DNA of 64,000 bases, from NCBI RefSeq assembly GCF_021261315.1, contig NZ_JAJSAX010000001.1, forward strand, positions 682,001 through 746,000, written 5' to 3'. The notes under the pieces are model-generated. The model saw only the letters and a program-made list of their open reading frames with translations, made no database searches and was not told where the DNA came from. Shown one piece after another: positions 16,754-24,890 of this stretch (the first letter of the stretch is position 1; every line of letters starts with the position of its first letter). This stretch comes from Epilithonimonas sp. JDS (GTDB lineage: Bacteria; Bacteroidota; Bacteroidia; Flavobacteriales; Weeksellaceae). The position numbers and the translations under genes were made by a program.

Positions 16754-17595
16754 TATTTTATATTTTTCTGTGTTTTAATTTTCTTTGATAATTCTCTGAT
16801 TTCCTTTAGCAACAAAGGAAATCCTGGTTTTGCCATACTCACGTGGTCGAATCCATCTTCTTCCAATAGTTTGACCGAGGGATGCTTCACAAGCTCCAAC
16901 ATTCTTGCCAAATAGGCGTTTTCCTCGTAGCGTCCAAACAATTCCAGATTTCTGTCGCCTGTGATCAGGACGATTGGCGGCGCATCTTTTCTGACGTGGA
17001 ACAGTGGTGCATATTCATCAATTGTAGGTTGCAGTTCAGCAATTCCTTTTTCTTTTCTAATCTGGAAATGTGTTATCGCCTGACCGCTGAATGGAATTAA
17101 ACCCGCGATGTCATTCGCATCGATCTTATATTTTTGAAGATATTTTTTGTCCAAGGTAATCATCATTCCCAAATAGCCTCCAGCCGAATGTCCGGATTGG
17201 AAGATGAGATTTTTATTTCCACCATATTTTTCGATATTCTCAAAAACCCAAGCCGTTGCAGCGGCGGCATCTTCTATATAAGCTGGTGCTTTCACTTTCG
17301 GTGCTAAGCGATATTCAACACTTACGACAGCGATATTTTCATTCAATAATTCTTTTGGCAGCTCATTGCTTCCGCCAGTCAATCCGCCACCGTGAAACCA
17401 AATAACCGTTGAAAAATTCTTGACATTGGTCGGATAATAAAAATTCAGCTTGCATTGAGAGTTGATGTAAGCATCTTTTTCCGAAATATTTTCCGGATAA
17501 TAGGAAATATTGTTCTCGGTTTTATATTCTGTCTGAGCAAAAGAAATTGCAAACACAAGAATCAGAATAAGGCTTAAATGTTTTCTTAGCATCAT
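16753..17595 (-). CDS. Secreted alpha/beta-hydrolase (esterase/lipase family)
   Basis: A 280-residue protein with a signal peptide (LSLILILVFAISFAQ). The hormone-sensitive-lipase-like oxyanion motif HGGG occurs in VIWFHGGGLTGG, the nucleophile elbow is GHSAGGY, and the remaining triad residues are probably the Asp of LITGDRNLEL and His of DGFDHVSM. The SVEYRLAPKVKAPAYIEDAAAA segment is typical of BD-FAE/HSL-type carboxylesterases. Likely acts in the periplasm on small esters; true substrate unknown. Two adjacent ATGs open the gene; it overlaps the DUF1398 gene downstream. Confidence 0.85.
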   Translation of the reverse strand: MMLRKHLSLILILVFAISFAQTEYKTENNISYYPENISEKDAYINSQCKLNFYYPTNVKNFSTVIWFHGGGLTGGSNELPKELLNENIAVVSVEYRLAPKVKAPAYIEDAAAATAWVFENIEKYGGNKNLIFQSGHSAGGYLGMMITLDKKYLQKYKIDANDIAGLIPFSGQAITHFQIRKEKGIAELQPTIDEYAPLFHVRKDAPPIVLITGDRNLELFGRYEENAYLARMLELVKHPSVKLLEEDGFDHVSMAKPGFPLLLKEIRELSKKIKTQKNIK

Positions 17596-17602
17596 TAATA
17601 AT

Positions 17603-18097
17603 TTATAAAAATTTGACTTCTACTCTACCCGATTCGTGGTAGAAAAATCCGTGTTCATCGTATTCTACATTTGATAGTCCTTCCAAGATATCATAGACCA
17701 TTTTCTGCAAAACGCCATCGCCGATTCCGTGGATGATTTCCAAATTCTTGATGTGATTTTTTCTACAGAAATCGATGGTCACCAAAAGTTTTTCTTTTTG
17801 AATCATCAATCTCTCGAAAGCGTCGTAATCAGATGGATTTTTGACTAATAATTGAAAATGTAAATCTAATTTTAGAGGTGTTTTATTGTGTCTTTTGGAA
17901 ACGTTTTTCGAGCTTTCATTTTTTCTGATGACAGGTGAATTTTCATATAATCCAGAATCGATGAGCGTCAATTGACTTTTAGGAAAATTGTAGGTGAAAC
18001 CGTGCTCATCCTCGATTTTCACTTGGTCAGCAATCATTTTCAAAATGGTTCCTTTCAAATCATCATCTATTACCGAAACTTTGTCTCCTATTTTCAT
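17603..18097 (-). CDS. Smr-domain protein
   Basis: A 164-residue protein. Residues 1-50 look like a small beta-barrel (MKIGDKVSVIDDDLKGTI), as in the N-terminal part of Bacteroidota Smr proteins. Residues from about 75 form an Smr (small MutS-related) domain, with the conserved LDLHF and the loop IIHGIGDGVLQKMV. Smr domains are nicking endonuclease or RNA-cleavage modules linked to MutS2 and ribosome rescue; the LDLH and HGxG motifs needed for this are present. Seven bp separate it from the downstream esterase gene. Confidence 0.8.
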   Translation of the reverse strand: MKIGDKVSVIDDDLKGTILKMIADQVKIEDEHGFTYNFPKSQLTLIDSGLYENSPVIRKNESSKNVSKRHNKTPLKLDLHFQLLVKNPSDYDAFERLMIQKEKLLVTIDFCRKNHIKNLEIIHGIGDGVLQKMVYDILEGLSNVEYDEHGFFYHESGRVEVKFL

Positions 18098-18157
18098 TTT
18101 CTATTTATTAATTTCAGTCGGAATATATTTCTATGCTGGGATATAATCTCCATTCAT

Positions 18158-18202
18158 AGGAATAAATTCCTATGCTAAGATATAATCGTCCCGATGGGAC
18201 TT
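18158..18202 (+). repeat. GTCCC/GGGAC palindromic repeat, copy A
   Basis: CATAGGAATAAATTCCTATG (stem GGAA/TTCC) is followed by TCGTCCCGATGGGAC, a 5-bp stem with a 3-base loop. A degraded unit (TTTCTATGCTGGGATATAAT) precedes it at about 18129. The same arrangement recurs at 35384-35439. These look like REP elements of a different family from those around the transposase. Confidence 0.5.
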
Positions 18203-18244
18203 TAAGTCTAACTCTAAAACTCTCAAATCCTCCGACTCTCCAAC

Positions 18245-18739
18245 TTATTTACTTCCCAATTCTATCACTTCCAAATCTTTAATTTCATCTTTAAAGATTG
18301 TAAAACGCATCATCGTTCTCACCTTGTGCCAGCCGACTTTCCCACAAGCACCAGGATTGAGGTGTAACAAATTATTCTTTTTATCGTACATCGCTTTCAA
18401 GATATGAGAATGACCGGAAATAAATAATTTCGGTTTTTTCTCGGCAATCTCTTGTTTCGCCAAAGCTGAATATCGTTCTGGATAACCACCGATGTGAATC
18501 ATCAAAACATCAACTTCTTCACATTTGAAACTCAAAACTTCAGGGAAAATCGTTCTAATTTTTGCTTCGTCGATGTTTCCATAAACGCCACGAATTGGTT
18601 TTATTTTTTCTAACTCTTCAATCACTTCCATATTCCCAAAATCGCCACAATGCCAAACTTCATCGGCATCTTTGGCGTAATCCAGAATACGGTCATCGAT
18701 ATAGGAATGTGTGTCTGATAAAAGAAGAATGCGTTTCAT
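18245..18739 (-). CDS. YfcE/MJ0936-type metallophosphoesterase
   Basis: A 164-residue two-metal phosphodiesterase. Motifs in order: DTH in LLLSDTHSYID, GD in HCGDFGN, GNID (GNHD variant) in VYGNIDEAK, then HIGGYPERY and GHSH in LFISGHSHIL. These are the metal ligands of the calcineurin-like family; the short length fits YfcE-type enzymes. Start at 18739 (MKRILLLSDTH) is fixed by the motif position; an upstream in-frame extension of 37 residues has no family similarity. Substrate unknown. Confidence 0.88.
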   Translation of the reverse strand: MKRILLLSDTHSYIDDRILDYAKDADEVWHCGDFGNMEVIEELEKIKPIRGVYGNIDEAKIRTIFPEVLSFKCEEVDVLMIHIGGYPERYSALAKQEIAEKKPKLFISGHSHILKAMYDKKNNLLHLNPGACGKVGWHKVRTMMRFTIFKDEIKDLEVIELGSK

Positions 18740-18759
18740 TTTGAAATTTAAATTAATGA

Positions 18760-19062
18760 TTAAAGCTGAAAAGTAATTCCATATTTTGAATAATACCAGA
18801 TTGCCACACCCAACGAAATTCCCATTAATAACAAAATCATCAGAATCCAAAAAGCCAAAGTTTTAATTCCCTTTTTATACAAAATCACAAATGTCAATTG
18901 AAAACAAATGAAAAGAATCAAAAGGACAACAACGTTGATGATGGTTTGCTGTTGCGAAACTCCCTGACTGAAAAGAAAAACTGAGACCAAAACAAAAATG
19001 ATGACCATCAGCTTGATGAATTCTGCAGGATTGGAAAGTTTATTAGTCTTGAGCGGTTTCAT
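18760..19062 (-). CDS. Small integral membrane protein, hypothetical
   Basis: Not assigned to a family. From ATG at 19062 (MKPLKTNKLSNPAEF) the protein is 100 residues with three predicted hydrophobic helices: LMVIIFVLVSVFLF, INVVVLLILFICFQLTF and FWILMILLLMGISLGVAIW. No catalytic motif. It lies 20 bp upstream of the phosphoesterase gene on the same strand, so they are probably co-transcribed, and is divergent from truA. Confidence 0.65.
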   Translation of the reverse strand: MKPLKTNKLSNPAEFIKLMVIIFVLVSVFLFSQGVSQQQTIINVVVLLILFICFQLTFVILYKKGIKTLAFWILMILLLMGISLGVAIWYYSKYGITFQL

Positions 19063-19145
19063 TGATTGAAGGATTTTTCGAGTCACGAAATTACGAATTA
19101 AGATTTTCTTATTAATTAAAAAAAAATCAGGAAATTTGCGTCGAA

Positions 19146-19880
19146 ATGAGATATTTTATAGAGTTTGCTTACGACGGTTCTTCTTTTTTTGGCTATCAAA
19201 TTCAGCCCAACCAGATTTCTGTGCAGGAAGAATTGGAAAAAGCCTTGTCCACAATTCTGAGAGAGCCGATAAAAACCACCGGCGCAGGAAGAACTGACAC
19301 TGGCGTACACGCAAAAAAAATGTTCGCACACTTCGAAACCGAACAAAATCTCTATGAAAATCTGGTTTACAGACTCAATTCCTTTTTGTCGGAAAATATT
19401 TCCATCAAACAAATTTTTGAAGTTCCAGCCGATATGCACGCGCGATTCAGTGCGACTTTCCGGACTTATGAATATTATATTTCGACAGAGAAAAATCCGT
19501 TCACGATAAATTCGTCTTGGCAAACCTGGCGTCAAAAACTATTGAACATCGATGCGATGAACGAGGCCTGCAAAATCCTTTTTGAGTACGATGACTTCAC
19601 AAGTTTCGCCAAACTCCACACAGATAACAAAACCAACATCTGCAAAATCTACAAAGCAGAATGGGAACAGGTTGGAAATCAACTGAAATTCACGATTTCT
19701 GCTGACCGTTTTCTGAGAAATATGGTAAGAGCGATAGTCGGAACAATGGTAGAAATCGGAACCGGAAAATTACAACCCAGCGATTTGCGGAAAATCATTG
19801 AAGATAAATACCGAAATTCTGCGGGCGTTTCTGCTCCTGCGCAAGGTCTTTTTTTGGTGGATGTTGGGTATGATTTTTAA
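19146..19880 (+). CDS. truA: tRNA pseudouridine(38-40) synthase
   Basis: Makes pseudouridine at positions 38-40 of the tRNA anticodon arm. The 244 residues include FAYDGSSFFGYQIQPN, the catalytic Asp51 in TTGAGRTDTGVHA, HARFSATFRTYEYYI and DRFLRNMVRAIVGTMVEIG, all hallmark TruA segments. Length is standard. The promoter region is shared with the divergent small membrane protein; downstream lies the REP/transposase unit. Confidence 0.96.
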   Translation: MRYFIEFAYDGSSFFGYQIQPNQISVQEELEKALSTILREPIKTTGAGRTDTGVHAKKMFAHFETEQNLYENLVYRLNSFLSENISIKQIFEVPADMHARFSATFRTYEYYISTEKNPFTINSSWQTWRQKLLNIDAMNEACKILFEYDDFTSFAKLHTDNKTNICKIYKAEWEQVGNQLKFTISADRFLRNMVRAIVGTMVEIGTGKLQPSDLRKIIEDKYRNSAGVSAPAQGLFLVDVGYDF

Positions 19881-19909
19881 ATTCTTCTGAAACTTTTACC
19901 GCTTTTAAT

Positions 19910-20026
19910 TTCGCTGAGCGACAATTGCTGAGAGATAATAAGCATTGAGAAAAAGTCGCAGAGCGACAATCTATTGGTAGCAACGAAAAAATCCATATAA
20001 AGGTCGCGGAGCGACGACCAATTGGT
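19910..20026 (-). repeat. Left REP array, inverted relative to right array
   Basis: Three palindromic units: TCGCTGAGCGA (19911-19921), GTCGCAGAGCGAC (19955-19967) followed by AATCTATTGGTAG, and GTCGCGGAGCGAC (20003-20015) followed by GACCAATTGGT. The last, 20003-20026, is an exact 24-bp reverse complement of 20572-20595 on the far side of the transposase gene. Units are about 45-48 bp apart and reversed in orientation to those on the right. Confidence 0.8.
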
Positions 20027-20096
20027 TATCAACCATTGAAAATTATTAATGAAATTTCATTAAATTAGATTTAATATTAATCTAAAAAAAACTCAA

Positions 20097-20564
20097 ATGG
20101 CTGAAAACAATACGTACACCCAAATCCATATTCAATTGGTTTTTGCTGTGAAATTTCGCCAAGCATTAATTCAAAATGAATGGAAAGATGATTTGTTTAA
20201 ATACATCTCAGGTATTATCCAAAACAGAAAACATAAGCTTTTATCAATCAACGGAATGCCAGACCATATTCATATTTTAATTGGCTTGAGACCCAATCAA
20301 TCAGTATCAGATTTAGTTCAGGAAGTGAAAAGTATTTCCTCCAAATGGATTAATGAAAACAATTTTATTCCCTTTCGATTTGAATGGCAAGATAGTTTTG
20401 GCGCGTTTTCTTACGGAAAATCTCAAATCAATGATGTCATCAGATATATTGAAAATCAAGAAAAGCATCATCATAAAAAATCGTTTCGTGAAGAATATGT
20501 TGATTTTTTAGAGAAATTTGAAATTGATTATAATGAGAAATATGTTTTTAAAGAATTGATTTGA
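20097..20564 (+). CDS. REP-associated tyrosine transposase (RAYT, IS200/IS605-like)
   Basis: A 155-residue single-strand DNA transposase of the Y1_Tnp fold. The HUH motif is the HIH in PDHIHILIG (residues 57-59) and the catalytic tyrosine is most likely Tyr117 in VIRYIENQEKHHHKKSF, a sequence typical of REP-associated rather than mobile IS200 enzymes. It is flanked on both sides by inverted arrays of short palindromes, the expected substrates of a RAYT, and has no second IS605 gene (tnpB). Such proteins are domesticated enzymes thought to spread or process REP sequences. A homologous remote REP copy lies at 10253. Confidence 0.9.
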   Translation: MAENNTYTQIHIQLVFAVKFRQALIQNEWKDDLFKYISGIIQNRKHKLLSINGMPDHIHILIGLRPNQSVSDLVQEVKSISSKWINENNFIPFRFEWQDSFGAFSYGKSQINDVIRYIENQEKHHHKKSFREEYVDFLEKFEIDYNEKYVFKELI

Positions 20565-20571
20565 AATTAGT

Positions 20572-20961
20572 ACCAATTGGTCGTCGCTCCGCGACTCTGC
20601 GTGAAAACGTTATGATTATCTCCTACCAATAGAAAGTCGCTCTGCGACTATTTGCAAAGACATAACACGTATTTTCTACCGATGGGCTGTCGCTCCGCGA
20701 TTTTGTCTCAAACCATTGTAACTATCTTCTACCAACAGAAAGTCGCTCTGCGACTCTGTGTAAAAGCGTTACTATTTATTTCTACCGATGGAAAGTCGCT
20801 CTGCGACTCTGTTTAAAATATTATTAAATTTTCTGCCAATAGATTATCGCTCTGCGACTATATCTAAAAACATTTCAATTATTTTCTACCGAGATACTAT
20901 CTCTCTATGACTTTTCGCTTATGAAATAATTATTTTCAAACCATAGAAATCGCTGTACGAC
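20572..20961 (+). repeat. Right REP array with 53-bp period
   Basis: Eight units with consensus CTACCAATAG-(aaa)-GTCGCTCTGCGAC. Palindromes start at 20583, 20636, 20689, 20742 and 20795 (exactly 53 bp apart), then 20846, with two decayed units at about 20886-20911 and 20941-20961. The sequence between palindromes is itself related from unit to unit (TCTGTGTAAAAGCGTTACTAT-like), so this is a tandem repeat that decays outward from the transposase gene. It ends just before the promoter of the ABC transporter gene. Confidence 0.85.
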
Positions 20962-21015
20962 TTTAACATTACTTCCCATCGAATTTCCTTATTTTTGCAC
21001 TGCATTTGAGATAAT

Positions 21016-22764
21016 ATGAAGAAACAAACGACTTGGGATATTGTAAAAAGACTATTTCTAATTGGGATGAAATTCCGTTCGTGGTTCATCATCACGCTGG
21101 TCATCTCCATCGTTTTGGCAATTGTCTCCACTTACCGACCGATTCTTACGAAAGATGTTGTGGATATCGATATCGTTCAGCTGAGAGATAAGTCTCAATT
21201 GATGAAGCACATCTATCTGCTCATCGGATTGGTGGTTGCAGAGACGATTCTTAATTTTTTCTTGGTTTATTTCTCGAATTTTATTTCACAGAATGTAATC
21301 AGAGATATCAGGGAAAGGCTTTATCACAAACTGATTTATTTTAGAACGGCTTTTTTTGACAAAACTCCGATTGGAAGCCTTGTCACGAGAGCGGTTGGTG
21401 ATGTAGAAACAATTGCGACGGTTTACACAGACGGATTTTTGATGGTTTTCGGCGATATTTTGAGAATCGTAATGGTTTTGTTTGCGATGTTTCAGGTGGA
21501 CACGCATCTCAGTATGATTTCTTTGGCGATTCTTCCGCTGATGGTAGTCATTACAAGAGTTTTTCAGAAAAAATTGAAAACAGCTTTCGGATTGGAAAGA
21601 AGCTGGACCTCGACGCAGAATAGTTTTGTGCAGGAACGCTTGGCAGGAATGCCATTAATCCAAGTCTTCAACAGACAGGAAGCGGAGTTTACGAAGTTTG
21701 ATAAAATCAATATTGAACTTAAGAAAGCTTTGTTGAGAACGGTTTTCATCTTCTCATTATTTTTTCCGGTTGTCGAATTGATTTCGTCACTTTTCATTGG
21801 ATTTATCCTGTTTTATGGCGGTTTTATCAAATCTACGCCAGGTGTTATTATCGCATTTATTCAATTCATCAATATGTTGATTCGGCCGTTGAGACAGATT
21901 GCGGATAGATTTAATAATATTCAGCGAGGAATTGTTGGTGCAGAGCGTGTTTTGGGTGTAATGGACGAAGACCAGGCGATGCCGAATAACGGAACGATTG
22001 CCCGAGACCATTTTGATGGAAAAATTGAATTTCAGAATGTTCATTTTGCTTACGACGAGAAACAATTGGTTTTAAAAGGCATTGACTTTAAGGTTAATTC
22101 GGGTGAAACTGTCGCAATCGTCGGCGCAACTGGTGCTGGAAAATCTACCATTATCAGTTTGATTACAAGACTTTACGATATTAATTCAGGGAAAATAATG
22201 TTGGATGATGTGGATATTCGGGATTATGAATTGTATAATTTGAGAAGTCACATTGGCGTGGTTCTTCAGGACGTTTTCCTTTTCCACGGCAGTATTTTTG
22301 AAAACCTGACTTTGGGCGACGAAAGCATTACTTTGGAACAAGTCAAAAAAGCTTCAAAGGAAATCGGCGTTGATGAATTTATTGAAAGTTTGCCAAACGG
22401 TTATGATTATGTGGTGAGCGAGAGAGGTTCATCTATCTCGCTTGGACAAAGACAATTGTTGTCATTTTTGAGAGCTTATCTTTCCGACCCGAAAATTCTG
22501 ATTCTGGACGAAGCGACCTCATCCATCGACCACGAAAGTGAAAAACTCATCCAAAGAGCAACCGAAAAAATCACAAAAAATAGAACTTCAATCTTGATAG
22601 CACACCGACTTTCGACCATTGAAAAAGCGGACAAAATCATCGTGATGGACCACGGATTGATTGTGGAAGAAGGAACGCATCAGGAATTGCTTGCGAAAAA
22701 TGGTTATTATTCTTTGCTTTACAAGGCGCAGATAGTTTCTCCGGATGGGGATAAGATGATTTAG
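21016..22764 (+). CDS. ABC exporter, fused membrane and ATPase domains
   Basis: A 582-residue type IV ABC half-transporter. Residues about 20-310 hold six membrane helices (for example FIITLVISIVLAIVSTY, HIYLLIGLVVAETILNFFLV). The ATPase half has Walker A GATGAGKST (about 370-378), Q-loop VVLQDVFLF, signature SISLGQRQ, Walker B ILILDEATS and H-loop IAHRLST. The family exports lipids, peptides or drugs as dimers (MsbA/LmrA-like); substrate is not predictable. A -7 element TATTTTTG at 20990-20997 precedes the ATG by 19 bp, immediately after the REP array. Confidence 0.92.
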   Translation: MKKQTTWDIVKRLFLIGMKFRSWFIITLVISIVLAIVSTYRPILTKDVVDIDIVQLRDKSQLMKHIYLLIGLVVAETILNFFLVYFSNFISQNVIRDIRERLYHKLIYFRTAFFDKTPIGSLVTRAVGDVETIATVYTDGFLMVFGDILRIVMVLFAMFQVDTHLSMISLAILPLMVVITRVFQKKLKTAFGLERSWTSTQNSFVQERLAGMPLIQVFNRQEAEFTKFDKINIELKKALLRTVFIFSLFFPVVELISSLFIGFILFYGGFIKSTPGVIIAFIQFINMLIRPLRQIADRFNNIQRGIVGAERVLGVMDEDQAMPNNGTIARDHFDGKIEFQNVHFAYDEKQLVLKGIDFKVNSGETVAIVGATGAGKSTIISLITRLYDINSGKIMLDDVDIRDYELYNLRSHIGVVLQDVFLFHGSIFENLTLGDESITLEQVKKASKEIGVDEFIESLPNGYDYVVSERGSSISLGQRQLLSFLRAYLSDPKILILDEATSSIDHESEKLIQRATEKITKNRTSILIAHRLSTIEKADKIIVMDHGLIVEEGTHQELLAKNGYYSLLYKAQIVSPDGDKMI

Positions 22765-22782
22765 AATTTTAGAAAGTATTAG

Positions 22783-23304
22783 ATGGAATATTATACTTAT
22801 TGGTCAATTCACGATTCTCCAAGCTCTACAGCTTCCAGCACAATCTTTCTAATTATTTTAATTCTTTCGTTATGTCTTTTTTTATCAATTTTAAAATTCA
22901 AAAAATCTGATTTTGAGAAGAAATTGTATTTGACTCTATCAGGTTTATTTTTAATTATTTCTTGTTTTGGATATTTCTATTTAAAGCTAATTATAGAAGA
23001 TGATACTAGAAATGAGAAAAGATTAAATGAATTATTGGACGCCAAGACATTACAAAAAGTCGAAGGAAAGATATCAAACTATCAAAGAACAGTAGTATAT
23101 GTTAGAAATGGAAAAGATACAAGTGAAAGTTTTACAGTCGGCTCTGTAGGATTTCGGTACATAGATAATGCTCTATACGAATTCAATCATTTTGGAGGAA
23201 ATCATTCAGGAACTTTCTATAACGGATTGAGAGTTAGAATCACTTATATAAAAGGAGATGAAATGAATGAAATTAAAAAAATTGAAATCGCATCAAAACA
23301 ATAA
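22783..23304 (+). CDS. Membrane-anchored hypothetical protein
   Basis: Not recognised. The 173 residues have two membrane helices (FLIILILSLCLFLSILKF and YLTLSGLFLIISCFGYFYL) and a soluble C-terminal domain of about 95 residues with beta-strand-like sequence (VEGKISNYQRTVVYVRNGK, GLRVRITYIKGDEM), as seen in DUF3592-like small membrane proteins. It begins 18 bp after the ABC transporter gene on the same strand and may be co-transcribed. Function is unknown. Confidence 0.65.
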   Translation: MEYYTYWSIHDSPSSTASSTIFLIILILSLCLFLSILKFKKSDFEKKLYLTLSGLFLIISCFGYFYLKLIIEDDTRNEKRLNELLDAKTLQKVEGKISNYQRTVVYVRNGKDTSESFTVGSVGFRYIDNALYEFNHFGGNHSGTFYNGLRVRITYIKGDEMNEIKKIEIASKQ

Positions 23305-23311
23305 TATAAAT

Positions 23312-23557
23312 TCAATCTCTCACAATCCTATTCCTAAAACTCAACATCCCAGAAACAATTATCAGGCAAATCACAATGACAATTTTTGAAGCTAACAATT
23401 CCTGACAAAGATTTCTCCCAGAAATAAGTGAAATACAATCTTTCATATTCTCAGTTTCATATTTCAAACTGACCTGGATGTTGACAACGGCAAAAACCGA
23501 CATCACAATCACCAAAATCAGAAGGCTGATGATGGTTTGATACACCGATTTTCTCAT
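23312..23557 (-). CDS. Small two-helix membrane protein, hypothetical
   Basis: An 81-residue protein with two hydrophobic helices (IISLLILVIVMSVFAVVNIQ and IVIVICLIIVSGMLSF) joined by a loop containing CISLISGRNLCQ, which has two cysteines that could pair. No family recognised. It converges with the preceding gene, with only 7 bp between stop codons and no clear terminator. Confidence 0.5.
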   Translation of the reverse strand: MRKSVYQTIISLLILVIVMSVFAVVNIQVSLKYETENMKDCISLISGRNLCQELLASKIVIVICLIIVSGMLSFRNRIVRD

Positions 23558-23594
23558 AGTTTAGTGGCTGGTTTTTAGTTTCTTTTAATGGCTG

Positions 23595-24419
23595 TCAGTC
23601 AGATTTCAAAACATTCCACGCATTTTCAATTTCATTGTTTTTTAAATAATTCTGAGCTAATAAATGTACATCTTTTTCCGAAGAAAAACGACCATTTGGT
23701 AAAATTTCCACATTCGCCAACATTCCCAAATCGTTGCCCGTGAAAATATGACTTTGTTTGATTTCGTCTGGAAGTTGGTCATAGCCAATCCCTTTTGTCA
23801 CCAGCGGTTTTGAAACTTCGAAGATGTTATTTTCGTTGTTGCGGGAGTAGAAATTCCCACCTAATCTTGCGACCAAATCCAATTGTTTTTGGTCCAGATT
23901 TCCAGCTTCATCCAAATATTTTTCATTGATATGAATTTTTACAATCTCAGCAATCACAAGATTTCCTGCGCCTCCAAGTTCTCCCAAACTTTTAATTTCA
24001 AGAACTTTGCATTCAAAATTAACGGGAGATTCTACAATTAAAGGTGGTTTTACGATGTCGGCTGGTTTCATCGTCAATCCGGATTTGATGAATTCATTGA
24101 TGCCATCTTCGTATTCCGTACTCGCCAAAGAAACCTGCTGAACCATCTCGAAATTCACATTTCCAATGATCAATTCTGGAACTTCTTTCAGATTTTCCAA
24201 GGTGTGCTTGGTCGTATTGTCACGCACGCGTCTCGAAGGCGAAATAATCACAATCGGCGGAACCGTGCTGAACATATTGAAAAAACTGAACGGCGAAAGA
24301 TTGATTTCTCCTTTTGCGTTGATTGTGCTTGCTAAAGCAATTGGACGAGGTGCAATCGCGGTCTGCATTACTTGTTGTAATTGCATTGCGGAAATATCGG
24401 AAGGGATGATTGTTTTCAT
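23595..24419 (-). CDS. Flavin reductase domain protein (FMN-binding split barrel)
   Basis: A 274-residue cytosolic protein of the flavin reductase-like/DIM6-NTAB family. Typical segments are AIAPRPIALASTINAKGEINLSPFSFFN (in part: PRPIALASTINAKG and NLSPFSFFN), followed by PPIVIISPSRR and the conserved FECKVLEI, with IGEIVKIH-like VIAEIVKIHIN. Members bind FMN; some are reductases paired with monooxygenases, many have no known substrate. It is the most downstream gene of a minus-strand group that includes fumarylacetoacetase and HPPD, suggesting but not proving a role near aromatic catabolism. Confidence 0.8.
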   Translation of the reverse strand: MKTIIPSDISAMQLQQVMQTAIAPRPIALASTINAKGEINLSPFSFFNMFSTVPPIVIISPSRRVRDNTTKHTLENLKEVPELIIGNVNFEMVQQVSLASTEYEDGINEFIKSGLTMKPADIVKPPLIVESPVNFECKVLEIKSLGELGGAGNLVIAEIVKIHINEKYLDEAGNLDQKQLDLVARLGGNFYSRNNENNIFEVSKPLVTKGIGYDQLPDEIKQSHIFTGNDLGMLANVEILPNGRFSSEKDVHLLAQNYLKNNEIENAWNVLKSD

Positions 24420-24425
24420 TAATTA

Positions 24426-24878
24426 TTATTTTTCAATTTTAGTAATTGCTACAACTTCTCTTTTCCTATCAATCTTAAACTGATAAGCTTGATAGGCATT
24501 TTCTTTAATTTCATTAACTAAAAACCCTTTGTCAGACTCATTATCCATATTTATCTCCTTAAATTCTTTAGAGCTGTAATTAATTTTTTTTGCAATTTTT
24601 AAATTATAAGTCTTGTTCGAAATACAATTTATACTAACCAAATTTCCGAAAAATTCATTTCCCGTAGAATCTGTGATTCTGGCAGTGGAAGTTCCTACCT
24701 CTGCACAATTATAATTGATGAATTCCTGATTATCTTTAATCTCAAAGACAGGATTGGTAATGGTAATGATAGAATCAGAAGCCTCTTTTCCAACGCACAT
24801 ACAATCACTAGTTCCTTCGTGCTCCTTTTTGCAACTGAATAAAGAAAGAAAAACAATAAGAAATGTTGAAATTTTCAT
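24426..24878 (-). CDS. Hypothetical lipoprotein
   Basis: A 150-residue protein with a lipoprotein signal peptide MKISTFLIVFLSLFSC; the Cys at 16 is the probable lipidation site, followed by KKEHEGTSDCMC. The mature domain contains several further cysteines (DCMCVG, YNCAEVG, INCISN) that may form disulfides. No family recognised. Located 12 bp downstream of the fumarylacetoacetase gene and 6 bp before the flavin reductase-like gene, so likely in the same transcript. Confidence 0.65.
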   Translation of the reverse strand: MKISTFLIVFLSLFSCKKEHEGTSDCMCVGKEASDSIITITNPVFEIKDNQEFINYNCAEVGTSTARITDSTGNEFFGNLVSINCISNKTYNLKIAKKINYSSKEFKEINMDNESDKGFLVNEIKENAYQAYQFKIDRKREVVAITKIEK

Positions 24879-24890
24879 AATGTTAAAAAT

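Noticed and set aside
20572-20961. Regular repeat array resembling a CRISPR
   Set aside because: The 27-bp 'spacers' are related to each other, the repeats are palindromes tied to a neighbouring RAYT, inverted copies lie on its other side, and no cas gene is present.
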